Below are positions 1 through 10,443 of a stretch of 64,000 bases of DNA, piece after piece. A program made the position numbers and the translations under genes. This DNA is from Microstegium vimineum (Eukaryota; Streptophyta; Magnoliopsida; Poales; Poaceae), in contig CM039134.1 of assembly GCA_022036555.1 (NCBI GenBank), positions 7,068,818 to 7,132,817 of the forward strand, in the 5' to 3' direction. Position 1 is the stretch's first letter; each line of letters opens with the position of its first letter. The notes under the pieces are model-generated. The model was not told the DNA's origin, did not search any database, and saw only the letters and a list, made by a program, of their open reading frames with translations.

Positions 1-718
1 GTATATGGGTGCTAGAGTGTCCGGACACATCCTGGCGTCAGGCATATACCATTATAATAATAGATGAGTTATGTTGAAAGTCTTACGGATACTGAAATAA
101 TAAGTTTTTTTTAAAAAAAATAGCTTATGTGTGTAGGAGCATATCGTCTACTACCTATACATGGATTCAATCGTTTTCATCGATCGCACGCATCTTACAA
201 TTTGATGTGATGTGCTTAAATGAAGTTCTTCCGCTCTGGATGAACAGAGAACTCTTCTCTCTCTCTCTGCGATTTGGTAGATAAAGCGAGCTCTCGGACA
301 GTCTGACACACAGAAGTGACTTGATCATATGAGAGCCACGTGGGCATTGTTCCGGCATTCATGCCATTATTTTTGGAGGAGTCCAGTGAAGGAATGGCTG
401 CCCCGTCGTCGGACGGGAAGTGGCGAACGCGCGGCAGTGCCGCACGCCCGCACCCCCACCCCACCCACGAACTCGTGATGAGCATGCAGGAAGCTAGCAG
501 CACACGCCGGTCGGAGTAGATCGAGGTAGCAGAGTCCGTCCGTTCATGGCTGGAGTACTGGAGTGGAGCTAGGAAGCTAGCTAGCACCACGACACACGAT
601 GGAGCTCACAGTAGTGTCCATCATCTCGTCACTCGTGGCTGAATTGGCTTGCATTGTCCATCTTACTACAGTACAGTGTAGTGCTCGATCGCTGGGCCGG
701 CCGCGAACGATAGAGTGG
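1..718. other. Left flank, no gene recognised
   Basis: No conserved coding sequence, RNA gene or clear repeat was recognised here. There is a short CT-rich run near 255-268. Weak open frames on both strands show no family resemblance. The stretch ends where similarity to a LINE reverse transcriptase begins. Confidence 0.4.
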
Positions 719-2376
719 ATGCAATCAATCTTCTCTTCTGGCACTTCTGCAGTGCTCTTGAATCGGGTTCCTGAGAAAACATTCCATTGCAGGAGAGGAG
801 TAAGATAGGGTGATCCATTTTCACCCCTTCTGTTTGTTCTAGCAGCTGATTTCTTGCAGTCAATGATTAATAAAGCTAGGGACATGAACCTGCTAAAGCT
901 TTCAATCCCTTCTGAAGTGAATAAGGATTTCCCAGTCATCCAGTATGCAGATGATACTTTGATTATAGTTGAGGGAGAAGTGAAACAGTTGTTTTTCTGA
1001 AGTCCCTTCTAAACAGCTTCTCTTTGTCTACTGGATTAAAGATTAACTTTGCCAAGTCTATGATGGTCCCAATTAATGTGCCAGATGATAAGCTGGCACA
1101 ACTAGCCGCAACTTTTGGCTGCACAAAAGGAAGTTTACCCTTCACCTATTTGGGGTTGCCCTTGTCTATTGACAGACCAAGGGTTCAAGAGTTCTTACCT
1201 TTGGTTCAGAAGTGTGAAAAAAGATTGACAGGAATTTCTACTTTTCTAAATCAAGCTGGGAGATTACAACTCACTAATGATGTCTTTTCAGCTTTGCCAA
1301 CTTTCTTCATGTGCACCCTTGCTCTCCCTAAAAGTATCATTAAGCAGATCGACAAATACGGGAGGCATTGCCTCTGGAGGGGTTCAGAGATAAATGCAAA
1401 CAAATCCCCAAAGGCTGCCTGAAAGATGGTCTGCAAACCAAAGATTGAAGGGGGACTGGGGGTAATTGATTTGGAAAAGCAGAACAAAGCCCTTCTGACA
1501 AAAAATCTTCACAAGTTCTGTAATAAACTTGACATTCCTTGGGTGAATTTAGTTTGGGAAAAGCAATATAGGAATGAGAAACTGCCAAGTCATATTAGAA
1601 AGGGCTCTTTTTGGTGGAGAGATACTTTGAAGCTACTGCCCGAGTTTAAGGATTTTGCTACTCCTCAAATCAATAATGGGGAAACGAGTCTTTTTTGGTC
1701 TGATGCTTGGAGTGGTCAACCCCTTGCTTCTTCTTTTCCAGAGTTGTTTCCCTTCACTCTTAAAAAGCTGATCACTGTCAAACATGCACTGGAGACGGAA
1801 GACTTGTCTGACATCTTTCAACTCCCCCTTTCACAAACGGCTTTTGCACAGTTCCAGCAGTTACAGTTAATCAAGGACACAACTCAGCTTACAGAGGAGA
1901 ATGATAAGTGGGTTTTTGCCTGGGGATCTGGACTGTTTGCTTCAACTAAAGTTTACAAAAGGCTTGTGGGGCACACGACAATTCATCAATCTTTCAAATG
2001 GCTTTGGAAATGCAGTTGTCAACCAAAACATAAAGTCTTCTTCTGGCTTTTATTAAAGGATAGGCTAAGCACCAGGAACATCTTGAAACGAAGAAGCATG
2101 CAGTTTGATTCCTATGACTGTGTTCATTGCATAAGTTTAACAGAGGAAACACTACAACACCTTTTGCTAGAGTGTCCCTTCGCTACAATGTGTTGGAACT
2201 TTCTGAATGTTGAAATTCCATTAAGCAGTGAACTTCCTGACATTTTTATACATATCAAGGATCAACTAGCCTCTCCTTTATTTATGGAACTTATCATCTT
2301 GATGTGTTGGACAATCTGGGTTCTAAGGAATGATCTCATCTTCAAAGGAATTCAGCCCACCCTAGTAAGGTGTTAG
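719..2376 (+). pseudogene. LINE ORF2 fragment: reverse transcriptase + zf-RVT, inactivated
   Basis: Three open pieces (to 808; from about 1024 to 1422; 1426-2376) read as consecutive parts of a LINE ORF2. The first has the GVR...GDP block just before the palm, with a TAG at 806-808 where a Gln (CAG) is expected. The YADD catalytic motif is intact at 944-955. A one-base frame change lies near 995-1005. A TGA at 1420-1422 stands where a Trp is expected. The last 316 codons carry the C-terminal zf-RVT region (FKWLWK...PKHKVFFW then Cys/His pairs near 2125-2200). Both stops are single transitions. The product cannot be made, and no endonuclease domain is present. Confidence 0.85.
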
Positions 2377-2607
2377 AGAATCTTCTTAAGGGAGCTCTCT
2401 CTTCTTCAGTAAAGGATCAAGCCTGTCCTTCAAATCTATTTGTCTTCATGGCTGCAAGATGTTGCTGAATAGTCCCTTTTCCGTCTCATCTTCTTCGTTT
2501 CTTTTTTGTTTTCTGAGTGTTGTTCCCTGTTGTATCCTTTCTTCTTGTTGTTGTTTTAATAAAATCTCTACAGAGACCTCGGTCCCTCCAGTTTCATAAA
2601 AAAAAAA
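719..2607 (+). mobile_element. 5'-truncated plant LINE (non-LTR retrotransposon)
   Basis: A fragment of a plant L1-type LINE. It starts inside the reverse transcriptase domain, covers the catalytic palm and the C-terminal zinc-binding (zf-RVT) region, continues through a short 3' untranslated part and ends in an A-run at 2598-2607. Missing 5' sequence plus a 3' A-tail is the usual product of target-primed reverse transcription. The 7-mer atgcaat occurs at both ends (719-725 and 2607-2613) and could be a short target duplication or chance microhomology. The exact 5' boundary is uncertain by tens of bases. Confidence 0.85.
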
Positions 2608-3297
2608 TGCAATGCATGCATTATTGGTATGGTACTCCGTACGTGCTAGGAAGGACTAGTAGTAGGCATTTAATGGTGGTGGTGGCGAGCAATTACAATG
2701 TTTCGCCGCATCAGTTTCAGTGAACGATCGACGTACTGTACCTGCCTCGGCTTTCATTCAGCTGCAACGCCTGCACTGTGCATGCAGGGCACTGCACTGC
2801 TCACTGCTGCTGATTGATGTACTGCTGCATGTCTGAATACACTCCAAGGGCCCCATGAATCGGCACCGATGCTGAGGGCCCACCGGCACGGCCCATGGGC
2901 CCCATATGCCAGCTTCAAGCGACACGTAGTAGTTGGACTTCCACTACCCTACTGTAGCTACCAACCAAGGAAGCCGCATGCTGAGCGGCGTTCGTTGCCG
3001 CCCGCCACCGACAGTTTTCCTAATAAAATGGGTTGCACCACGTGCATTAATTGAAATTGTCGGGTTCTGCAAGCAGCTTAATTGGCCTGGCTTGCAGTTG
3101 CTGCAGAGGCTAGGGCCTTGTATTTTATTTTTAGCAAATGGCGTTCTGATGATTTCATGATTTGTTGTACGTTGTGGCCGGATCAATTGTAAAATAATAC
3201 GTATCTATACAGAAGTTGTTTGCACATACGGAGTACTAACAAAAAAAATATCAGTGCAGTGCTTGATACTGATACGCCTGGTGATCCAATACAATAA
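2608..3297. other. Intergenic, nothing recognised
   Basis: Flank of the LINE. No gene, RNA gene or repeat was recognised. Confidence 0.4.
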
Positions 3298-3493
3298 GGT
3301 CATCCTCAATGAAAGTTTTATTTTCTAGTTTCCAATGCTCTTATATTTTGGTAACTATACACAAAAGTTTTATGAGGATGAAACTCTCTCTACTTCTATG
3401 AAAATCTTATCATCTCTCTCTTCATAAATAGAGTGTTATGTAAGCCTATTTAATGCTCATAAAACTCCATAAAAACTCTTATTGAGACAGGCC
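3298..3493. mobile_element. Tourist-like MITE, TAA target duplication
   Basis: A 196-bp AT-rich non-coding element. Its ends form an imperfect terminal inverted repeat: ggtcatcctcaatg at the left, and at the right cattgaga-type sequence ending in caggcc. It is flanked on both sides by TAA (3295-3297 and 3494-3496). A trinucleotide TAA/TTA duplication is the mark of PIF/Harbinger (Tourist) elements. No transposase is encoded. Confidence 0.65.
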
Positions 3494-4276
3494 TAACAGT
3501 GCGTCATGATTATTCTTGTGTCAGCTTCCATTTTTCAGTAGTCCGTAGTAGTCGGTGACTGGTCGTCATTGCGTTCCCCTCGATCAGGCATGAACAGTGA
3601 TCGTCACCTGTTCGTCTCCTTGTAGTTTTTGTACGTTCAGTGCCAGTACAGTGAAAAAGTACGTTACACAGATCATCAGTAATTGTGCTGCTCATGTACT
3701 GTACTGTACTTTACTGTATTGTACTGTACTCCACTACTCCGTACGCATATATACGGTCATACGGAGTATTATTTCCGTCGGGCCTCCTGTGTACTACATG
3801 GCTCGATCACGATCAGGTCAGGTGACCTACTACCTACTTTTTTTTCTCGAATACGCAAAAGATTTACGCATCTTTGGTTAAGACGGAGATAAAGTTTAAG
3901 TTTACAACGACGCGTCACGATTATACACTAGGGGGGAATTGTTATACAATCGGCTCTGCCCGCCCTAGCAGAAGAAAACCAAAACGGTATTACTCGCTAA
4001 TGGAACTACCTAGGCATCACCATCGATCATGCGCGATGACTTGTGTGGCGCCTCGACCGCCTCGTCCCCTCCCCCAAGGAACTCCGGGAATAGCGCTTGC
4101 ATCGCCTCCCGGTATGAGGCAGTGGGGTTCTCGCAGAAGACACGATCGTATGCCCCTTTGTCTGTCATGGTGGGCATCGACTACCTACCTCTTCAATCAG
4201 GGGCGGAGCCAGGATTTAAGCATAGGGGGCAGCCCGACAACAATCATGTGCCCTGTTCGGGTGATCGTTTCGGTGG
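3494..4276. other. Intergenic, nothing recognised
   Basis: Short CTGTA-type simple repeats lie near 3697-3735. Open frames here show no conserved domain. Confidence 0.35.
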
Positions 4277-4380
4277 CTGATAAGCCGACGGATGCTGTTT
4301 TTTACTGTTTTATTGTGAGAGAAAAACACTGATAAGCCGGCGGATGTTGTTTTTGACTGTTTTATTGTGAGAGAAAAACA
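4277..4380 (+). repeat. 52-bp tandem duplication
   Basis: Two adjacent copies (4277-4328 and 4329-4380) start with ctgataagcc and run to the same gagagaaaaaca end, with a few substitutions. A third partial start (ctgataagct) follows at about 4394. The motif gctgataagc with gagagaaaaacactgt resembles terminal sequence of a grass DNA transposon, so this may be a rearranged element end. Confidence 0.7.
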
Positions 4381-6061
4381 CTGTTTCGATGACTGATAAG
4401 CTGGCTGATAAAGCGAACATGGCTATGTGATAAAATGCATGTACGATAAAATCGGTGAATATTACAAAGAAAAAGTGAACAAAATTTAATTAGCAGTTTA
4501 GCACTAGGTCTGTAACTCCACTTGACCACTCTGTTTTTTTGGTAAAAAAAATCATGGTAATAATAGAAACAAAATAGATAAAAATAACATAAAAACTAGT
4601 CATAAATAATATAAATATCGCTGGAGATCAATATAAAGGGACAATAACAAGTAAGACACTAATTATACCGGTTAATAACTAGCTATATAGAATTGTAAGA
4701 GTGAAAAAGATATTAAAAAAAGACAATATAAAGGCCAATCTTGGCTAATTATAAAAATAATAAACAATTAAAACACTAATTAGTACTGTTACATTACTAA
4801 TTGAATGAAAAAAGGAGGGATATTGTGGCGACATCAGCATGTTGGGGGTGTCTGGCCCCCCCTCAGCCCCTCCCTCCCTCCACCACTGTCTTCAATCAAC
4901 ACTAGTATGGGCCTGTTTGGTAGAGCTGTGCTCCCAGATTCTCCAGTTGTGCTCCCTGGTTCACTGGTGAAGTGATTCTGTGGCTGAAAATGATTCTCTT
5001 CGATTGTTTAGCCTAAACTCTTAAAATCAGCATGAAGAATCACTTCACAAAATCAGGTGAAGCTACTTTTTTCAGCTCTCAGTCTCTTAATTCATTTTAG
5101 AGAATCACTTAATGGAATCAGCAGAGAATCACTTCTCACTGAAAAATACGTTTGGCAGTGAGGAAATCATTTTGGCTGAGAATCAGCTCCGTGGATAGCT
5201 GCGCCCCACGAGCTAGCTTCAACTCCACTTGCCTAATGCATAGTACTAGTATATACCAGTGTGTATACTTCTAGGTACAGTACTAGGCACACGTAGGTAG
5301 TCGTGCAAGATGTGACGGGGATGCTTCGTGCTCGTGCATGCATGCACATCCTGCGGTTGCCGACAGCAGCGATGGCGGCCGGCCGGGCTGATGAACCGAA
5401 CGCGCGGGACGCTGCTGCCCCGCGACGTATGTGTACACGCCCTTTTTACACACGCACGTGCCCGGCCCGGCTCTCCAGCAAGCGGTCCAGGCCAGGCCAG
5501 CCCAGCCCCCGCGCGGTCTCCGTCGCTCCAGCAGTGAGCAGTCCTCTACCACGAGCCACACGCGCGCCAGAGACTTGCAATTTCATTCAGCTACCATAGG
5601 AAACTGACGACTAGTAGTGTCCCGTAGCTAGGGAAACAAACTGCAACTGCACCCCACTGACGCATACCTACAGTCCTACTGTACATTGGCCTGCGGGCCG
5701 CGTGCATGTCATCTCAGCGACTCGACAGCAACGGTTCTTCTGACACTTTGTATAGCTAGTCCTCAAACCAACAAACTAGATTTAATAATAATAATAATAA
5801 TAACAACATTAATAATATAATAATAATATAATAATAAACGAGATGTTGACCTCAATTTTATATCGATCACGACGCCAATGCATGCAAAGCTGGGTACTCA
5901 ACACCCGCTGGGCCGGGAGTATAACAACGTACTGTACGTGCGAGCATATGCGCTGCAGGTCAGTCAACTCAACCCGCAAAATATATGAATGCTTCTATTA
6001 ATTAATTGTCCAACTTTCTTTCCTTTTTTTTTGACGGATGCTACGATATGTATAGATGCTA
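4381..6061. other. Intergenic with degenerate transposon sequence
   Basis: 4381-4900 is AT-rich with no recognised feature. From 4909 the text gggcctgtttggtagagctg is a typical start of a grass DNA-transposon/MITE end, with element-like sequence to about 5215, but I could not find a matching inverted right end. 5240-5780 has GC-rich short open frames with no domain. No gene is supported. Confidence 0.4.
5782..5838 (+). repeat. AAT trinucleotide microsatellite
   Basis: An imperfect (AAT)n run with interruptions. Confidence 0.8.
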
Positions 6062-6323
6062 CTACCTCCATTCCAAATTGTAAGTCATTTTAAATATTTT
6101 GGAGAGTCAAAGCATTTTAAGTTTGACCAAAGATTATAGAGAGAAACATAAAGATTTATGACATCAAATAGGTATAGTATAAAAATATAACTAGTAAAGA
6201 ATCTAATGATACTTAGTTGGTATCAAATATGTTATTATCATATTGTATAAATTTGGTCAAACTTTATAAATTTTGACTCTTCAAGATTCTTAGAATGACT
6301 TATAATTTAGAATAGATGGAGTA
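6062..6323. mobile_element. Stowaway-type MITE
   Basis: The left end reads ctacctccattccaaattg and the right end is its inverted counterpart (acttataatttagaatag, then atggag), with TA at the borders. The CTCC..CC-AAATTRTAAG type terminus and TA duplication identify Stowaway (Tc1/mariner-derived). The interior is AT-rich with no ORF. It is related along its length to the element at 22212-22489. Confidence 0.75.
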
Positions 6324-7562
6324 GTTGGACTGCAGAATTGAATTGAACTGAAATGAAGCGTAGCATGCATGCATTTAAATTTGCACGGCCGACCGACGCA
6401 CGCATGCATCCTCCAATCCTCTCCCTCCCCACTGGTCGGTGCAGGGTCGTCGCTCCGATCCGATCCACAGAAGGATCGAAATGTATTAAGCTGCAGCCAT
6501 TTGCCATCTGCCAGTGCCAGATCGAGCATGCAGTGTATTGGTGTACCGTGTCATTTCCTAGGTATAGGCTAGCTTAGGACGAGCTGACCGTTACGGTCTT
6601 GTTCACTTTCTTCTAATATTATTTTGGTCCTTATACAAAAATATATGAATATTTACTGTAGATAACTAATATAATTATATAGATCATTATTGAATCTATT
6701 TTCATAATAAATTTATTTATAGATACAAATATTGCATGTATTTTTTTATAAATCTAGTTCAACAACTTACGGTGGTAGAAAAAACCCGGAAATTATTTAG
6801 AGATGGAGGTCGTAGTACCCATCAAGCTAGATTTGAGCACGGCACGAGAGAGAGAGACTGCAACGCTTGATTCTTAATCATGCGGATATATCAGATGGTT
6901 ATATGCACAAGAGCCATATGCAAATTCTTAGTTTGCCGTGTGAGATCCAAGTGGATCGCATTAATTTTAGCTTACATGCACGTTTATTTTAATTACTCTA
7001 CATTTCGCATTTTCGCCAAAATACGACACGCGCCAAGTGGTGGAGATCTTACGCACATGCACCAGTACCATCGTAACGTTGCGATTTTACCAAGAAAAAC
7101 ATCTGCAGGCAACATCACCGAGTAGGCGAGACGTTGCATTGCTTTGCTTTGGGTGGAAAGCTAGTCAACCGGAGTAGGCCACACGTCTAGCTCTAAATCA
7201 AATTTATAAAGATTGGCAAGCTCACTCAAACTGTCTAGCTCTAAAATTATAATTTGGAATATAAAGGTTGGCAATCTCACCAAACTGTCTAGCTCTAAAT
7301 ATATAATTTGGGACGAAAGTAGTACAATTTCAATGCTCACTCAAACTGTCTTGAATTTAACCAAATCTATAAATTAGTGCTTATCTTATTAAATTAGGAT
7401 CACAGATTTTTCTTAAAATATATTTACCAACATAACTATTTAGAGTCTGAAATGTTTAGACTAGCTTTTATGTACTCGGTCAAATCTAAATTAGTTTGAC
7501 TCACCTCAAATCTATATAATAATTATTTTTTTTCTCAAAAGGATGTACGAGTAGCATACATA
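6324..7562. other. Intergenic, AT-rich
   Basis: No gene was recognised. 7180-7350 contains loosely repeated phrases (ctcaaactgtctagctctaaa, about every 70-90 bp, roughly three times), an irregular short repeat of unknown origin. Confidence 0.4.
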
Positions 7563-7790
7563 GGCCCTGTTTGGTACCACTGTCCAGAGAAGCGCTTTTC
7601 AAATAAGCTGCACAAATATGGAAACTGAGCTTATTTCAGAAGCGGGTATGACTCAGCTTCTGTGGTTTATTGTAAATGAGGGTGGTGGGGAGAAGCGCAG
7701 CCAAAAAAAGCTATAAAAAACGAGCTGTTTGGTTGTTAGTTTCAGCTTATTTTTATCATAAATATCATTTAAGTTGTTCCAAACAGAACC
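7563..7790. mobile_element. MITE-like element with ggccctgtttgg ends
   Basis: The left end ggccctgtttggtacca and the inverted right end (ttgttccaaacagaacc) match at most positions. The interior of 228 bp is non-coding. GGCCYTGTTTGG-type termini are common on non-autonomous grass DNA transposons. I could not fix the target duplication, so the superfamily (hAT or Tourist) stays open. Confidence 0.55.
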
Positions 7791-10280
7791 ATACACCAGC
7801 GCCCCCACCAAGAAAATGAAGCAAAGTCCGCAAATGCTCTTTTGGGTTGGGATCCAAAAAAAATCAAATCACATTAATTAACTCTGTCACGAGTCACGAG
7901 AGGCCAGGTATGGGTCTCAATTACTCCCCACTGGACACCGGGACCCACGCGGCGCGGCCAATCAGGAGGAGCCCATGACGGATCAGCTTTCACGGACTGA
8001 AGTGCGGGGGCCCCTATCCAGCTGGCCCCAGCGGCGGTCACGCCACCCGTCTGAGTTGGCACTCAGCAGCCGTTCACACTAGGCACACCTTGTTTTTCAA
8101 TGCTTCTCGAGCTTATGCCTGAATCTATGGTAGGTGGGCCACAGGTCCCCATGATCTGACTTAACCTGGAGGCATAGGATACCGTATTAAAGAAAAAAAA
8201 AACAATCACACGTTTTTCTTACGTCGCTACCTCTGTCCCTAAAAAGAGGTAACTCTAAGTTTAGTTGAAGCCAAATTATCTTAAATTTAAATGAGATTAT
8301 AAGATGTAATATCAACATGAATTATTCCAAATAGATATCTTATTGAAATGTATTTTGTGATTATTCTAATTATATTTATTTGGAAGGTCAAATATTAGTG
8401 CCTTTTTTATATTAGTTTGATCAAACTTATTGTTTGACCTAGCACTATTTCATAGTTCAATATCACTTGTGGGATGTAGAGAGTATGTGATATGCAAACT
8501 CATTTCCCTATGATGACTAATTTACACCTAGCGATAGAGCGTATCTAGACCAACAAAGGTTAAAAGGACCTCATGGTCTCATCATCATGTCATCTTCATC
8601 CTTGAAACCCTCATTTTTGTCTTCCATGGCGTAAAAAAAACTAGAAGGGATTCCATTGTCTTTGAGGGGGTGGCATCAGACCCGCCACTCTTGCCTAGCG
8701 ACACACGATAATAGACAATTACTCCCTTGTACAACAGTTATAGCATTCAAATTTTGTCTGAGTAAAAGAATGCAACTCTACCCTACCTTACCCTTATAAG
8801 ACCCTCAAGCCTAGGCATGGTTTGGTAAAATGTAGTGTAGTATGTTGAGATGAAAACAAACAAGAATGATATTATAATACAAAACATAAAAGTGGTCGAT
8901 ATGAGATTTTTCTGTGTTTACCAAAATAATTGTAGAAAAAATAATAAAATGGTTGTGCTAAAATCACAAAATTACTACTTTCATGTTTTGATAAAACAAC
9001 TTAAACAATCAGAAACAATGTCGTTATACAAGAACGATATATATAGGTTGATACATATTTTTCATGTGATAATTACATATATGTGCATGGGATCAATAAA
9101 GTAGGCAAATACAGTACATGGATATAACCATTTGCCTTATTTCAACCAACATAAGGGGGAAAATAAAATATCACTTAGTTGTTCACTAATTTGCCCTCTA
9201 AATATGAGAACTGTATTTTTATCGATAGACAGAGTATGCAAATAGTTTTTCTATGGTTCGAGCTTCATTGTTGAGTTTTCTTTTAAAAAGTAAAATATGA
9301 AACTATTTTTTGATCAACTAAATTATTCTCATTATATTATTCCTAATGGATGACTAAATATTCTAAAATATGTTATTGACTAAGTATATATGGAAAACAT
9401 GAGCACACAGTTTTCAGAATGATCATGATTATTTCCTACAGGCAATACCAATTTTGGATCACATTCAAAGGCAGAAGGCACCACCATGGTTGCGATGATC
9501 ATTGCACTAGTACCACCTGTCGTTTACCTGTTTGCACTAAGTTATTCTTTATCTCATGGAAAATAGTAGAAAAACTTAAATCGTGATGGGGCATGGCTCA
9601 TTGGCACTTGATATTTCCTCTACAAAATTTGACATCGGTTTATTGCGAATGATAGACAATAAACCGTTCAAGCTTCATTAATCTAGTACTATTTTTAAAA
9701 GAACAATCTGGATACTAACATTGCATGGTTAAACACGTTATTTTTATTCATGCTATTCCTCATGGACGACCTAATGTGGCGAAACATGTTGTTGACTAAG
9801 TATAGAAAGAGTTTAAAACTAGCACACATTTATCATAAACGGCCAAACGGCCATAATCATAACCTGGTGGCAACAACCAATTTTAGAGCGCATTCCGAAC
9901 CATCACTTCCTGGCTACCTACAAGATTTCATCAGACGTCACATTTTTTGAAAGCTTAAAAGTTAGATCCGTTTTATCAACCCCAAAAAAGACAATCTCCC
10001 ACGGTTACCACGGGTGTGGTCAAACGCCGGGTGCCCATAGCAAGCCACCCCATCCGAGCTGTCGGCTGTCGGCCCCACGCCGAGCAAAGCAAAAAAAATA
10101 GTAATAAAATACGCCAGACCCACAGGTTAGTCAAACGCGTAAACGCGGAACGTCGGTGACAGGTGGGGCCCCGCAGGCGCATAGTTTTTTTCGTCTCTGG
10201 CCGTCTGGCGCCGTTGGGTGGGTCACCGTGGGCGGTGAGCTGACCGCCGCGCCGTCGGTGGGTGCCCCCGCCTCGCGTCC
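7791..10280. other. Intergenic upstream of the NDL gene
   Basis: No gene was recognised. A degenerate Stowaway-like start (ctacctctgtccc) lies near 8228. The rest to about 9960 is AT-rich. GC content climbs from about 10000 toward the NDL promoter. Confidence 0.45.
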
Positions 10281-10443
10281 GTATATATACGCGCGCACGC
10301 AATGTACGCGAGGAATTTAGGGGGCTAGCCAGCGAAGCCAAAGCAAAGTCAGGCCAGCGGCGGAGTTGAGAGAAAGGCAGGAGCTTTAGGCGGAAGGAGA
10401 GGGAGGAGGAGGAGCTTCTAGAGGGTTAAGGGAGGCGACCGCC
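10281..10443 (+). promoter_or_regulatory. NDL core promoter and 5' leader
   Basis: A TATA box (tatatata, 10282-10289) sits about 155 bp before the start codon, which suggests a transcription start near 10315. The leader is purine-rich (ggaggaggagga near 10400) and ends gccgccATGG, a good plant initiation context. Confidence 0.6.
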
